Shown in pieces: positions 26,579 to 36,119 of a DNA stretch of 64,000 bases. Both the position numbers and the translations under genes were made by a program. The notes under the pieces are model-generated. The model ran no database searches and was not told where the DNA came from. It was given only the letters and a program-made list of their open reading frames with translations. Position 1 is the stretch's first letter, and each line of letters begins with the position of its first letter. This stretch comes from an uncultured Bacilli bacterium (lineage in GTDB: Bacteria; Bacillota_I; Bacilli_A; RF39; UBA660). The stretch lies in contig CAKPGL010000002.1 of assembly GCA_934154785.1 (NCBI GenBank), forward strand, positions 124,001-188,000. Reading direction: 5' to 3'.

Positions 26579-28651
26579 ATGAAAAAAATTGTTTTTAGTA
26601 TAGTAACTTTTTTGTTTTTAATTATTCCAATCAATGCTTTAGCGTATGAAGAAGGCATTACTTCTTATTATATAGACGCTACAGTTTTAGATAATGGTGA
26701 TGTTAATGTAAAAGAGTTAATTGTTTTAAATGGAAGTTTTAATGGTTTTGAAAGAATCATAAATTATAAAAATAGTAAACTTTCTACTTTTGATGGATCT
26801 ATTACTTCTTTTAAAGGTAGTAATATTTATAATGCTAATGGTATAGAACTTGTTAGTATTAAAGATATTCCAGTTACTAATACTACTAATTTTAACTCTA
26901 TATTTGAAAATGGAGAAGAATTTAGTCAAGTTAGTTCTGCATCTAAAGGAGATTATGGAAAATATATAGTAACACCTAAAAATAATGGATACTCTTATCT
27001 AATATATAATCCAAGTAAGGGTAAAGAAAGAGGCTTTTATATAGAGTATATTGTAAAAAACTATGGTGTAGTTCATGAAGATGTTGCAGAACTTTATATG
27101 AATTTATTTGATGAATTAACAGAATATATTAATAATTTAGAGATGTATGTACATATTCCCAATAATAAAAATTTACTTAGAGCTTGGGCACATGGACCAT
27201 TAACAGGAGAAGTTTCTATTATTGATAATCAAACTATTAAAGTAACTGCTTCTAATATTAATCCTAATACTGCTATAGATGTTAGATCAGCATTTGATAA
27301 AAATGTTTTAAATGAATCTAATAAACTTAGTAATGTAAAAGCTTTAGATAAAATTATTGAGGTTGAAACAGAAAGAGCAAATATTGCAAATAATGAAAGA
27401 GAACGTGCTTTACAGAAATTATTAAGTGAGGCAAAATATTATGTTGAATTAGCAGAAAATACTCCTAACAGAGATAATTATAATCAAGCAGTAGTTGCGG
27501 TAAACTACTTACCAAATAGTGAAGTAAAAATGGAATTACAAAAAAGACTTGAAGTTGTTTATGAAAGAGTCTTAGAATATGAAAAAAATGTTAGGACTGT
27601 TACTACTATTATATTTAGTGTTTGGCTTTTAGGATTAATGTTAATAATATATAATTATTATAAAAAATATGATAAAGAATATATAGCGTCTTTTAGGGGG
27701 GATTATTATCGCGATTTTCCTGCTAATTATGGACCTGAAATAGTAAGTTATTTAATTAATAAAAAAATAGATAATAAAGATTTATCCGCTTGTCTAATGA
27801 ATTTAATTTATAAAAAAGCTGTTACTTATGAAAAGACTTATTATGGCAAGAAGAATAAAGAAACTTATCTTTTAACACCAAATGTTGAAGGTAAAGAATT
27901 AACTAATCAAGAGCAAAATTTGATTAATTTCTTATTAGAAGGAAAAGCTACTACTTTAGAGGAAATTAAGAAAAAAGCTAAAAGTGATTACAATAGTTTT
28001 ATTAAAGGTTTTAGTACTTGGAAGCAAGTTACTATAGATGCTGGTACTAAAGAACAGTTTTATGAAACACATGCTGGTAAAAAAACATTATGTATTTTGT
28101 ATTGTATACTTGGTACTTTCTTAGCATTTTTCTTGGGATTTGATGAATATTGTAGTTATTTTATATTAAGCACTTTAGTATTTTTATCATCAATAGTAGG
28201 AATTATATATTTAGCATTTAGTAAGAAAAGAACTGTTAAAGGTAATGAAGATTATCGTAGATGGATGGGGCTAAAGAAGTTTTTACAAGATTTTAGTAAT
28301 ATGGATAAAAGAGAGTTGCCAGAAGTTACACTTTGGGAAAAATATTTAGTTTACGCTTTACCATTAGGATGTGCTAAAAAACTTGCTAAAGATATGGAAA
28401 TTCGAATTAAAGAAATAGATCCTAATAGTACTGTGCTAACAGACTTTGATTATATGCAAAGAACAATTATGATAAATAATATAATAAATAATGCAGTTGC
28501 GTCTTCTATAACTTCAGCATATGCTGAAAAAAGTCGTCAAGAAATGTCAAACGTAGCAAGTTCATCATCTTCTAGTGGTGGTGGATTTGGTGGTGGATTC
28601 TCTTCTGGCGGAGGCTTCGGAGGAGGTGGAGGCGGCGGTGGCCGTTTCTAA
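26579..28651 (+). CDS. DUF2207 membrane protein with glycine-rich tail
   Basis: 690 residues. Signal peptide ending ALA near 22; extracytoplasmic DUF2207 domain (YYIDATVLDNGDVNVKELIV) to about 270; a helical stretch; one membrane helix near 345-365; a cytoplasmic or loop domain; a second pair of helices near 505-560; and a C-terminal run of Gly and Ser (GGGFGGGFSSGGGFGG) typical of the family and of TPM proteins. Start at 26579 fits GGAGGA and the signal peptide; the frame continues 36 codons upstream into lemA but that part lacks meaning. LemA-DUF2207 pairs are common. Confidence 0.85.
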   Translation: MKKIVFSIVTFLFLIIPINALAYEEGITSYYIDATVLDNGDVNVKELIVLNGSFNGFERIINYKNSKLSTFDGSITSFKGSNIYNANGIELVSIKDIPVTNTTNFNSIFENGEEFSQVSSASKGDYGKYIVTPKNNGYSYLIYNPSKGKERGFYIEYIVKNYGVVHEDVAELYMNLFDELTEYINNLEMYVHIPNNKNLLRAWAHGPLTGEVSIIDNQTIKVTASNINPNTAIDVRSAFDKNVLNESNKLSNVKALDKIIEVETERANIANNERERALQKLLSEAKYYVELAENTPNRDNYNQAVVAVNYLPNSEVKMELQKRLEVVYERVLEYEKNVRTVTTIIFSVWLLGLMLIIYNYYKKYDKEYIASFRGDYYRDFPANYGPEIVSYLINKKIDNKDLSACLMNLIYKKAVTYEKTYYGKKNKETYLLTPNVEGKELTNQEQNLINFLLEGKATTLEEIKKKAKSDYNSFIKGFSTWKQVTIDAGTKEQFYETHAGKKTLCILYCILGTFLAFFLGFDEYCSYFILSTLVFLSSIVGIIYLAFSKKRTVKGNEDYRRWMGLKKFLQDFSNMDKRELPEVTLWEKYLVYALPLGCAKKLAKDMEIRIKEIDPNSTVLTDFDYMQRTIMINNIINNAVASSITSAYAEKSRQEMSNVASSSSSSGGGFGGGFSSGGGFGGGGGGGGRF

Positions 28652-28663
28652 TAAAGGTGAATT

Positions 28664-29584
28664 ATGAAAGATAAGTTAAAAAATATAGTCAATAAATTAA
28701 AAAACAAAGGATTTACTTTAGTGGAACTCCTTGCTGTAATAATAGTATTAGCTATTATTGCTCTTATAGGTTTTTCTCAAGTAGGGAAAGTCATTCAAAC
28801 AAGTAAAGAAAAAGCCGCCGTTGAATCTGCTAGAAATTATATAAAAGCTGTTAATGTAGAAATTTTAAATAGAGAAAGTTCTGGTAACCCTATCCCAGAT
28901 GGTACCTATGACATTGCCAACTTTGATATAGAAGTAAAAGGTGAAAAACCAAATAATGGGCAAATAACAATAAGTAATTTAAAAGTATCGAGTGCAAGTT
29001 TTATTTTAAAAGGGATTGGGCTTGAGTATACAATCGAAAGTGGTGTAGTAGTAATATCAACAACTACAGATCAAGAAATGACATCTTATTCTAATGGAAC
29101 GGTTGTATATTTTAATCCTACAACTAATAGCAAATGTAATGATTATTCTAGCAGTAATAGTTATACTGAAAATACTGTTGGATGTTTAAAATGGTATGCT
29201 TATTTAGAAACAAATGATACAGTTAATTTGTTGCTTGATCATAATGTGGTAAGTTCTGATTTAACATATTGGCAAGTTGATCTAAGCCTCGCTAGTAGCA
29301 CTAGCAGTTGGAATTCTAGTTTAAATATAAGAATGATATCAACGGTAGAAATCGGTCAAATAATGAATATGTCAGATGTGATGACTAGTACTAGTATTCA
29401 AGATTTCAAATGGCTATATGATAATAATGGAAAGTATTGGCTTTCTTTATCAGATGGCTCTTGTTCATCATTTGCGGTATATAATTCTACCATAGTATAT
29501 GATGAGTGTGATAACTATAAAGGGGCTAACTCTTGGTATGGTGCTCGCCCGGCAATAACAGTTAATAAGAGTTTATTAAAATAG
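28664..29584 (+). CDS. Type IV prepilin-like protein, first of a tandem pair
   Basis: 306 residues. A short basic leader then G|FTLVELLAVIIVLAII: prepilin peptidase site with Glu at +5 and a hydrophobic N-terminal helix. The helix is followed by a polar linker and a C-terminal domain starting near SNGTVVYFNPTTNSKCN, with CLKWYAYLETNDTVNLLLDHN and ending ARPAITVNKSLLK. The C-terminal part is unusual for a pilin and looks like a separate globular domain. Its paralogue follows immediately. No prepilin peptidase, ATPase or platform gene of the PilD/GspE kind lies adjacent; the only secretion ATPase in the window is the Tad one at 55 kb. Confidence 0.85.
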   Translation: MKDKLKNIVNKLKNKGFTLVELLAVIIVLAIIALIGFSQVGKVIQTSKEKAAVESARNYIKAVNVEILNRESSGNPIPDGTYDIANFDIEVKGEKPNNGQITISNLKVSSASFILKGIGLEYTIESGVVVISTTTDQEMTSYSNGTVVYFNPTTNSKCNDYSSSNSYTENTVGCLKWYAYLETNDTVNLLLDHNVVSSDLTYWQVDLSLASSTSSWNSSLNIRMISTVEIGQIMNMSDVMTSTSIQDFKWLYDNNGKYWLSLSDGSCSSFAVYNSTIVYDECDNYKGANSWYGARPAITVNKSLLK

Positions 29585-29615
29585 TATTAAGTATATAGAT
29601 ACAGTAGGTGAAAAT

Positions 29616-30518
29616 GTGAAAAAGAACATAAATAACATAATTATCAATTTAAGAAACAAAGGATTTACTCTAGTAGAATTATTAGCGGTTATTGTAGTAC
29701 TTTCTATTATTGCTTTAATAGGTTTTACCCAGGTTGGTAACGTAATTGAAACTGCTCGCGAAAAAGCAGCGGAGGAATCTGCTGATAATTATATTAAAGC
29801 AGTTAATTTAAAGATTATGAATGATATGCTTAATGGTATTACTTGGACAGATGGAGAATATGATGTAAAGAAAATATCAGTTGATATGAATGGTACAAAA
29901 CCATCTAAAGGTACTATAACAATAAGAGATTCGAAAGTAGTATCAGGTTCTTTTACTGCTAATGGAGTAGATGTTACCTATGATGTTGATTCTGGTGTAA
30001 AATCTAATGGTTCTAATATTACAGGTTACCCTAATGGAACGGTGGTATATTTTAATCTTAGCACTAATAGTAAATGCAATAATTATGTTGCAAGTAATAG
30101 TACTGGTAAAAATCTTGATGGTTGTTTAAAGTGGTATGCTTACTTTGATAAAGATGATACAGTTAATTTACTACTTGATCATAATGTTGCTACGACAGTA
30201 AATTCTCCAGAGTATGTTTGGTGGGAGTTTAATGCTCTGCTTAGCAAATATGACGGAATATCATATAGTATGCTATCAATTACTGATGTAGAAAAAATAA
30301 CAGGTTTTGTTATGGGAGAATATACTAGTTCAGAAATTCATGGTGCTTCTTGGCTTTATGACAATGGTGGTAATTATTGGCTATGGTTTTCTGATTCAAA
30401 TAAAAATTGGGCTATATTGGATTCATCAGTAACATATTTTTTGCCGGATGAATCATCTTCCGCACCATCTTATAGTGGTAGACCAACAATTATAGTTAAA
30501 AAAAGTTTATTAAAATAA
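29616..30518 (+). CDS. Type IV prepilin-like protein, second of the pair
   Basis: 300 residues, paralogous to the preceding gene: RNKGFTLVELLAVIVVLS leader and helix, SNGT...CNNY, CLKWYAYFDKDDTVNLLLDHN and a closing GRPTIIVKKSLLK. GTG start at 29616 after TAGGTG; the ATG two bases earlier is followed at once by TGA. The two products are most alike at the N-terminus and in the YxNGTVVYFN to LLLDHN block and differ in between, as expected for diversifying surface proteins. Expression is probably joint; a terminator follows. Confidence 0.85.
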   Translation: MKKNINNIIINLRNKGFTLVELLAVIVVLSIIALIGFTQVGNVIETAREKAAEESADNYIKAVNLKIMNDMLNGITWTDGEYDVKKISVDMNGTKPSKGTITIRDSKVVSGSFTANGVDVTYDVDSGVKSNGSNITGYPNGTVVYFNLSTNSKCNNYVASNSTGKNLDGCLKWYAYFDKDDTVNLLLDHNVATTVNSPEYVWWEFNALLSKYDGISYSMLSITDVEKITGFVMGEYTSSEIHGASWLYDNGGNYWLWFSDSNKNWAILDSSVTYFLPDESSSAPSYSGRPTIIVKKSLLK

Positions 30519-30521
30519 GAT

Positions 30522-30550
30522 AAAGTACTATAAAGCATAGTGCTTTTCTT
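30522..30550 (+). terminator. Terminator after the prepilin pair
   Basis: AAAGTACTAT (30522-30531) pairs with ATAGTGCTTT (30537-30546) with one G-U pair, then T-rich. Confidence 0.6.
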
Positions 30551-30590
30551 TTAGTTTCAAATATAGTATAATGATATAGAGGTAATTAGA

Positions 30591-31169
30591 ATGAAAGATG
30601 TATTATTTTATAAGATATTAAGACCTATTATAAAATGTTTTACGCTTATATTTTTTCATCCTAAAATAGTTGGTAAGGAAAATATAAAAAAGAATGGTAG
30701 ATTAGTACTTGCAGGTAATCATACTAGCATATTTGATCCTTTATTACTTATTAGTTGTACTAAAAGAGAAATCCATTTTTTAGCAAAATCATCCCTATGG
30801 AAAGGTTTTAAAAAAATAATATTCTCAAATTTAGGATTAATACCAGTTAAGAGAGATGGTAAAGATTCTAAGGCTTTAGATAGTGCAATTGAATGCTTAG
30901 AACATAATCTTGTAGTTGGTATATTTCCTGAAGGTACTACAGAAAAGGGAAGCAATAAGTTATTACCATTTAAAAAGGGAGCAGTACGTATGGCAAGAAG
31001 TACTAATTCTTTAATAGTTCCCTTTTATATTAGTGGCAAATATAGCTTATTTTCTAATAATTTAACCATTATATTTGATAAACCTTATTATATAAAAACT
31101 GATGATTTAGATAGTGAAAATGATATTTTAAAAAATAAAATAGAAAACTTGAAAAGAGGTAATAATTAA
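30591..31169 (+). CDS. 1-acyl-sn-glycerol-3-phosphate acyltransferase (PlsC family), copy 1
   Basis: Acylates lysophosphatidate or a related lysolipid at the membrane. 192 residues. Seen: catalytic GNHTSIFDPLLL (HX4D), substrate motif FPEGTTEKG and the following LLPFKKGAVRMA and VPFYISGKYS. Amphipathic N-terminus. TATAAT at 30567-30572 gives a promoter. Its stop overlaps the ATG of the acyl-CoA ligase gene (TAATG), so the two are coupled. Confidence 0.88.
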   Translation: MKDVLFYKILRPIIKCFTLIFFHPKIVGKENIKKNGRLVLAGNHTSIFDPLLLISCTKREIHFLAKSSLWKGFKKIIFSNLGLIPVKRDGKDSKALDSAIECLEHNLVVGIFPEGTTEKGSNKLLPFKKGAVRMARSTNSLIVPFYISGKYSLFSNNLTIIFDKPYYIKTDDLDSENDILKNKIENLKRGNN

Positions 31170-32902
31170 TGTCTATATTTGATATTTTAAGAAGAAAGAA
31201 AAAAATTCCTACTCCCTGGGCAAAATATTATACTAGTGAACAAATGAATATAGAAATACCTAATATAAGTATGTATAAACAAGTATATAACAGTTATAAA
31301 AAATATCCTGATTATACAGCTTATGAATATTTAGGAAGAAAAGTATCTTATAAAAAATTTATTAAACAAATTGATAAAGTAGCTTTTTCTTTTCAAAAAT
31401 TAGGTGTAAAGAAAGGCGATATAGTATCAATTTGTCTACCTAATGTTCCAGAAGCCTTAATTAGTTTATATGCTTTAAATAAATTAGGAGCTATTGCTAG
31501 TATGGTTCATCCATTATCAGCAGAAGAAGAATTAAAAGAAAAATTTATTTCTACTAAAAGTATTTATTTAATTATGTTTTCTGACTTTTATGACAAAGTA
31601 AAAGATGTAGTTAATGTAACTAATGTTAAAAAAATTATCTTTGTATCTGCAGCAGATTCTATGAATGTGTTTTTAGGTACTATATATCGTATTAGTAGAC
31701 TTAAGAAGTATAAACATCATCCTATAAAAAAAGAATATATGTCTTGGAGTTATTTTAGTAATATGGCTTTATTTTATAAGGCAAAAGAATTCCCAAAAGT
31801 AGGAAAAAATACTCCAGCAGTAATAATTAGTAGTGGGGGAACTAGTGGTAAACCTAAGAATGTAGTTATTCAAAATAGAGCCTTTATTTTAGGCTCAATG
31901 CAAGAAAATATTTCTTTAAAAACTTTGAAGGCTGGAGATTGTTGTTTAGCAATACTACCTAACTTTCACGGCTTTGGATTAAGTGTTCTTATGCATACTC
32001 CTTTAGCTTTAGGATGTTATACTATTTTGGTACCACAATTTGACGCTAAAAAGTGTGATACATTATTTAAAAAAACTAGACCTACTTGTGTACTTGGTGT
32101 GCCAACCTTATTTGAGGCTTTAATGAATGCTAAGAACGAAGAAAACTTAGATTTATCTTTCTTAAAATATGTAGTAAGTGGTGGAGACATGCTACCAAGT
32201 GCTTTAGAAACTAGAATTAATGAGTATTTAGCTGAACATAATTCCAAAGCAAAAATTACACAAGGATATGGTTTATCAGAAGCATTAGCGGCAGTTACTT
32301 TGGCAGCTGATAATGTCAATAAAAGTGGTTCGATAGGTATACCTCTTGCGGGTAATTATATTAAGATAATTGATCCTACTACTAGAAAAACTATGCCTTT
32401 TAATGAAACTGGTGAAATTTGTGTTCATTCAAAAGCTTTAATGCTTGGATATTTAAATGATGAGTCCGAAACAAACGATGCTTTACAAGTACATGATGAT
32501 GGTCATATTTGGCTTCATACTGGTGATTTAGGTTATATGGATATAGATGGCTTCATATTTTATAAGGGACGTATGAAGCGCATGATTATTACTAGTGGTT
32601 ATAATGTTTATCCATCACATATTGAGGAAGTAATAGAAACTCATCCTGCTGTTTTACAATGTACCGTAGTAGGTATGCCACATCCTTATAAACAAGAAGT
32701 AGCTAAAGCTTTCATTGTTTTAAAAGATGGTTTTCATGGCTTATTTGTGAAATTAGAAATTAAAGAGTATTGTAAGAAAAATCTTGCTAAATATATGGTA
32801 CCTTATAAATTTGTTTATCGTAAAAGTTTACCTAAAACAAAACTAGGTAAGGTAGATTTTAAAACATTACAAAGTGATGATGGAGAAGATGATGATGAAT
32901 AA
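31169..32902 (+). CDS. AMP-dependent acyl-CoA/acyl-ACP synthetase
   Basis: Activates a carboxylic, probably fatty, acid through an acyl-adenylate. 577 residues. Seen: P-loop-like SSGGTSGKPKNVVIQ, the QGYGLSEALA motif, the aspartate in LHTGDLGYMD, hinge YKGRMKRMIITSGYNVYPSHIEE and the catalytic Lys in TKLGKVDFKTL. Placed between two PlsC genes, which suggests it feeds acyl groups to them, as the two-domain Aas protein does in other bacteria. The ligand, acyl-CoA or acyl-ACP, cannot be told from sequence. No signal peptide. Confidence 0.88.
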   Translation: MSIFDILRRKKKIPTPWAKYYTSEQMNIEIPNISMYKQVYNSYKKYPDYTAYEYLGRKVSYKKFIKQIDKVAFSFQKLGVKKGDIVSICLPNVPEALISLYALNKLGAIASMVHPLSAEEELKEKFISTKSIYLIMFSDFYDKVKDVVNVTNVKKIIFVSAADSMNVFLGTIYRISRLKKYKHHPIKKEYMSWSYFSNMALFYKAKEFPKVGKNTPAVIISSGGTSGKPKNVVIQNRAFILGSMQENISLKTLKAGDCCLAILPNFHGFGLSVLMHTPLALGCYTILVPQFDAKKCDTLFKKTRPTCVLGVPTLFEALMNAKNEENLDLSFLKYVVSGGDMLPSALETRINEYLAEHNSKAKITQGYGLSEALAAVTLAADNVNKSGSIGIPLAGNYIKIIDPTTRKTMPFNETGEICVHSKALMLGYLNDESETNDALQVHDDGHIWLHTGDLGYMDIDGFIFYKGRMKRMIITSGYNVYPSHIEEVIETHPAVLQCTVVGMPHPYKQEVAKAFIVLKDGFHGLFVKLEIKEYCKKNLAKYMVPYKFVYRKSLPKTKLGKVDFKTLQSDDGEDDDE

Positions 32903-33485
32903 GAAAGTTCCCTTTTTATATTATTTTGGTAGAACTATACTAGGACCTATATTTAAATGGTATTATAATCCTACTATTATTGGTAAAGAAAATATTCCTA
33001 CTAATGGTTCTATATTAATAGTAGGTAACCATAAGCACTTATATGACCAATGTTTAACTATTATTTCTACTAAACGTGGTATTCATTATATGGCTAAGAA
33101 AGAATATTTTGATAATAAAAAAACAGCATGGTTCTTTAAAAGAACAGGCTGTATTTCTGTTGATCGTAAGAATAAAGATGAACACGCTAAAGAGTGCGCT
33201 ATAGAGGTATTAAAAGATGGTGGCGCAATTGGTTTATTTCCTGAAGGCACAAGAAATAAAACTAAAGAGTTTTTATTACCTTTTAAGTTTGGAGCGGTAA
33301 GTATGGCTAAAAAAACAGATTCTTACCTAGTTCCTTTTGGTATTACAGGTGACTATAAATTTCGAAGTAAGAATCTAGTTATTAGATATGGTAAACCATT
33401 TAAAGTAACAGATTTAGAACTAGATACCGCTAATGAAATATTATTTAGTAAAGTAAAAGAATTAATGGAAGAAAATTTAAAATAA
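32892..33485 (+). CDS. 1-acyl-sn-glycerol-3-phosphate acyltransferase (PlsC family), copy 2
   Basis: About 197 residues. Seen: IVGNHKHLYDQCLTI (HX4D), LFPEGTRNKTKEFLLPFKFGA and VPFGITGDYKF. Clearly diverged from copy 1. The start region holds three ATGs in a row at 32889, 32892 and 32895; GGAG at 32882-32885 best fits the second. It overlaps the ligase gene, so the three genes form one coupled unit. Confidence 0.87.
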   Translation: MMNKKVPFLYYFGRTILGPIFKWYYNPTIIGKENIPTNGSILIVGNHKHLYDQCLTIISTKRGIHYMAKKEYFDNKKTAWFFKRTGCISVDRKNKDEHAKECAIEVLKDGGAIGLFPEGTRNKTKEFLLPFKFGAVSMAKKTDSYLVPFGITGDYKFRSKNLVIRYGKPFKVTDLELDTANEILFSKVKELMEENLK

Positions 33486-33509
33486 AAAAGTACTTTTTTA
33501 GCACTTTTA
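33484..33509. terminator. Bidirectional terminator between plsC copy 2 and the minus-strand gene
   Basis: AAAAAGTAC (33485-33493) pairs with GCACTTTT (33501-33508), with one G-U pair. The T runs suit both strands. Confidence 0.6.
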
Positions 33510-33812
33510 CATTACTTGGTAATTAGATGTATTATATTGAGTATTAGTATTACCAATTACATTTTCTAAATTAGATATACGACGTTCTAAAGAACTAACT
33601 TGACTATTTAGACTATATAATTGTTGTTCTACTGTAGAACCACCACTTTGAGTAAAGTTAGTATTACTTACACTACCAATATTTGGTTGCATCATCATAT
33701 TTGGTGTTTGAAACATATTAGGTGTTATCATTGGAGTAATCATTCCTGGCATATATGCAGGATATATTGGATAAGGAGTAACACCACCATTACAATCTCT
33801 ATCTTTTTTCAT
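33507..33812 (-). CDS. Pro/Met/Asn-rich protein with a C-terminal coiled coil, possible coat protein
   Basis: 101 residues, no signal peptide. The first half is rich in Pro, Met, Tyr, Gly and Asn (TPYPIYPAYMPGMITPMITP), the second half has a heptad coiled coil (VEQQLYSLNSQVSSLERRIS) and a Thr/Asn tail. Low-complexity Tyr/Met/Pro proteins of this size occur among spore-coat and spore-surface proteins of Bacillota, and cotE and sspI are in the window, but the sequence does not prove this. Ribosome site AGAGGATGG. Single gene, convergent with plsC. Confidence 0.7.
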   Translation of the reverse strand: MKKDRDCNGGVTPYPIYPAYMPGMITPMITPNMFQTPNMMMQPNIGSVSNTNFTQSGGSTVEQQLYSLNSQVSSLERRISNLENVIGNTNTQYNTSNYQVM

Positions 33813-33948
33813 AAACCATCCTCTTTTCTCTAAAATAATATATGCGATTAAAATATGATTGTGCTAAATATTTAGATAACTTAATTTTAAAAAATATAAA
33901 TTAATTTTATGATTAGACATGGTATAATATCTGATAGAGGTGAATTTT

Positions 33949-34575
33949 ATGCGACTTAGAAATGTTCCTAAAGCAAAAGAAATATTAGATAATTCTAATT
34001 ACATAATACATAATTATTTAGAAATGACTGGTAATTTTCATAGCGTATTTTCAAATGACAACCCTATATATTTAGAAATTGGTACTGGTAAAGGAAACTT
34101 TATTATAGAAAACGCTAAAAGATATCCTAATATAAATTTTATTGGAATAGAAAAGTACGATAGTGTTTTAGTACGTGCGATAGAAAAACTTGGATGTTTA
34201 GAACTTGATAATTTAAAGTTTATTCGTGCTGACGCTAAAAACATAGATAATATTTTTAATAAAGAAATATCTAAATTATATTTAAACTTTTCTGACCCCT
34301 GGCCTAAAGATAGACATGAAAAACGCAGATTAACTAGTGATACTTTTTTGAAACGTTACGATAATATATTTGTTAATGATAAAATTATAGAGTTTAAAAC
34401 TGATAATCGTAAACTTTTTGAATATTCTGTTAAGTCTTTTACAGACTATAATTATAGAATAAATAGTTTATCTTTAGACTTACATCAAGATACTAGTGAT
34501 AATATTATGACAGAGTATGAAGAAAAATTTAGTAAAAAAGGACAAGTTATTTACTATATAAAAGTGTCAAAATAG
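33949..34575 (+). CDS. trmB: tRNA (guanine-N7)-methyltransferase
   Basis: Adds m7G46 in tRNA variable loops. 208 residues. Seen: SAM site YLEIGTGKGNFI near 43-54, FIGIEKYDSVLVRA, and the family motif LNFSDPWPKDRHEKRRL (catalytic Asp and RNA contact). Start at 33949 after GAGGTGA; a GTG three codons earlier overlaps the ribosome site. TATAAT at 33923-33928. Confidence 0.95.
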   Translation: MRLRNVPKAKEILDNSNYIIHNYLEMTGNFHSVFSNDNPIYLEIGTGKGNFIIENAKRYPNINFIGIEKYDSVLVRAIEKLGCLELDNLKFIRADAKNIDNIFNKEISKLYLNFSDPWPKDRHEKRRLTSDTFLKRYDNIFVNDKIIEFKTDNRKLFEYSVKSFTDYNYRINSLSLDLHQDTSDNIMTEYEEKFSKKGQVIYYIKVSK

Positions 34576-34664
34576 ACAAAATATTTACAAATGTATTGTT
34601 TTTATAAGAAAAATATATTAATTTTAATTTATTTTTGGTATAATTTTAATTGAGTAGGTGAGTC

Positions 34665-35306
34665 ATGAAGAAATACAGCAGATACTTATGTTTATTATTT
34701 ATAATTTTAATGGTAACTGGATGTACAATCGTTAGAATTGATACAAGTAGTATTGATACTATAGTTAATGTTGTACTTTCTAAAGATAATACCCTTTATA
34801 ATCAAGTTGGTAAAGGATATAAATATTATATACCACGTGGTGTTAATTATATTGATACAGTTGATTTTAATGAAAAACTTTATTCTAATGGTAATTATTA
34901 CTATTTATATATTGACGCTGTAAGTTATTATAATAAGAAAGATCCAGTTTATACTTACGATTCTAGCCTATATTATTCAAGAGAATTCGTTATTAATGAT
35001 AAAACAGGATATTTAGAGATCGAAAAAACAAAAGATGACAAATATTTAGTTAATTTTGTGTATAATTATGCTCGTATCCAAGCTTTAGTAAATGAAGAAG
35101 ATTTAAATGATGTAATATTAAATTCTTCTTACATGCTATCAACAGTTAAATTTAATAATGAAGTAATTAAATTGATGCTAGATGAAGAATACTTTACCAA
35201 TAAGGAAGAATCTTATACTTTATTTGATAAGAAGATAGAGAATAATAACTTCTTAGAGTATATTGAAGATGATACTTCCATAAGCGATGATAAATCAAAT
35301 GAATAG
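34665..35306 (+). CDS. Lipoprotein of unknown function
   Basis: 213 residues. Leader ends MVTGC, lipobox with Cys20. The mature part is rich in Tyr and Asn (NGNYYYLYIDAVSYYNKKDP) with several beta-strand patterns and an acidic C-terminus. No family recognised. It has its own TATAAT at 34639-34644 and heads an apparent operon with the acidic protein, a small membrane protein and the YtxH protein that follow closely. Confidence 0.78.
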   Translation: MKKYSRYLCLLFIILMVTGCTIVRIDTSSIDTIVNVVLSKDNTLYNQVGKGYKYYIPRGVNYIDTVDFNEKLYSNGNYYYLYIDAVSYYNKKDPVYTYDSSLYYSREFVINDKTGYLEIEKTKDDKYLVNFVYNYARIQALVNEEDLNDVILNSSYMLSTVKFNNEVIKLMLDEEYFTNKEESYTLFDKKIENNNFLEYIEDDTSISDDKSNE

Positions 35307-35318
35307 AAAGGTGATAAC

Positions 35319-36119
35319 ATGGGACTATTTGATAAAGTAAGAAATATGTTTACCGAAGAAGTAGACGAACCAGAAGAAAAGGTTGAACCTAAAGTAGAAA
35401 AAAAATTAGAAAAAGAAGAAAAAATTGAACCAAAGATTGAAACTACAGAAGAGGTAGTAGAAGAAGAAACTATAAAACAACCAGAAAAACCAAGACCAAT
35501 ATTTTTCGATGATCAAGATTTTGCCACTTTAGAAAGACCAAAATATAAAGAAGAAAAAACTATAGTTGAAGAAAAATATTATACAAAAAAAGTTGAAACT
35601 ACTGAGAAAAAAGTATTTAAGTTAAGCCCTGTTATTTCACCTGTTTATGGTGTTCTTGATAAGAATTATCATAAGGAAGATATAACACCAAAGCGTTCGA
35701 CACCTAAAGTTACTTATTATGATAAAGAAAGTATTACTATAGATGAAGTAAGAAAAAAGGCTTATGGCACTTTAGAAGATGATTTAGAAACTTCTTTAGC
35801 TTCAGAAAATACTGATAAAGAAGTAATTGGTTCTAGAATGCAAAGAAAATACCATGATGAAGTTATGTTAGATGATTTAATGGATCCAGAATATAATCCA
35901 GTAAAAGAAGATAAAGTACAAAAGAAGGAAAAAGTAGAAGAAGAAAGTACTAAAACTTTAGAACCTATTGCCCTAGATGATTTCTTATTACCACCAGAAA
36001 ATGATAGTAAAGAAGAAGAAAAAGACAAAGAAGATTACAAAGACCCATTGGATGACACTTTAACTGAAAGTGATTTATTCCATTTAATAGATTCAATGTA
36101 TGATAAGGAGGATGAATGA
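35319..36119 (+). CDS. Acidic, largely disordered cytoplasmic protein with a conserved short motif
   Basis: 266 residues, no signal peptide or membrane segment. Most is Glu/Lys/Pro repeats predicted disordered. In the middle, residues 100-117 (FKLSPVISPVYGVLDKNY) form a hydrophobic, Pro-rich motif unlike the surrounding sequence, followed by ITPKRSTPKV. The N-terminus MGLFDKVRNMF is amphipathic and could touch the membrane. The motif looks like a docking peptide for a partner protein. Ends in ATGA overlap with the next gene, so coupling is likely. Function unknown. Confidence 0.7.
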   Translation: MGLFDKVRNMFTEEVDEPEEKVEPKVEKKLEKEEKIEPKIETTEEVVEEETIKQPEKPRPIFFDDQDFATLERPKYKEEKTIVEEKYYTKKVETTEKKVFKLSPVISPVYGVLDKNYHKEDITPKRSTPKVTYYDKESITIDEVRKKAYGTLEDDLETSLASENTDKEVIGSRMQRKYHDEVMLDDLMDPEYNPVKEDKVQKKEKVEEESTKTLEPIALDDFLLPPENDSKEEEKDKEDYKDPLDDTLTESDLFHLIDSMYDKEDE

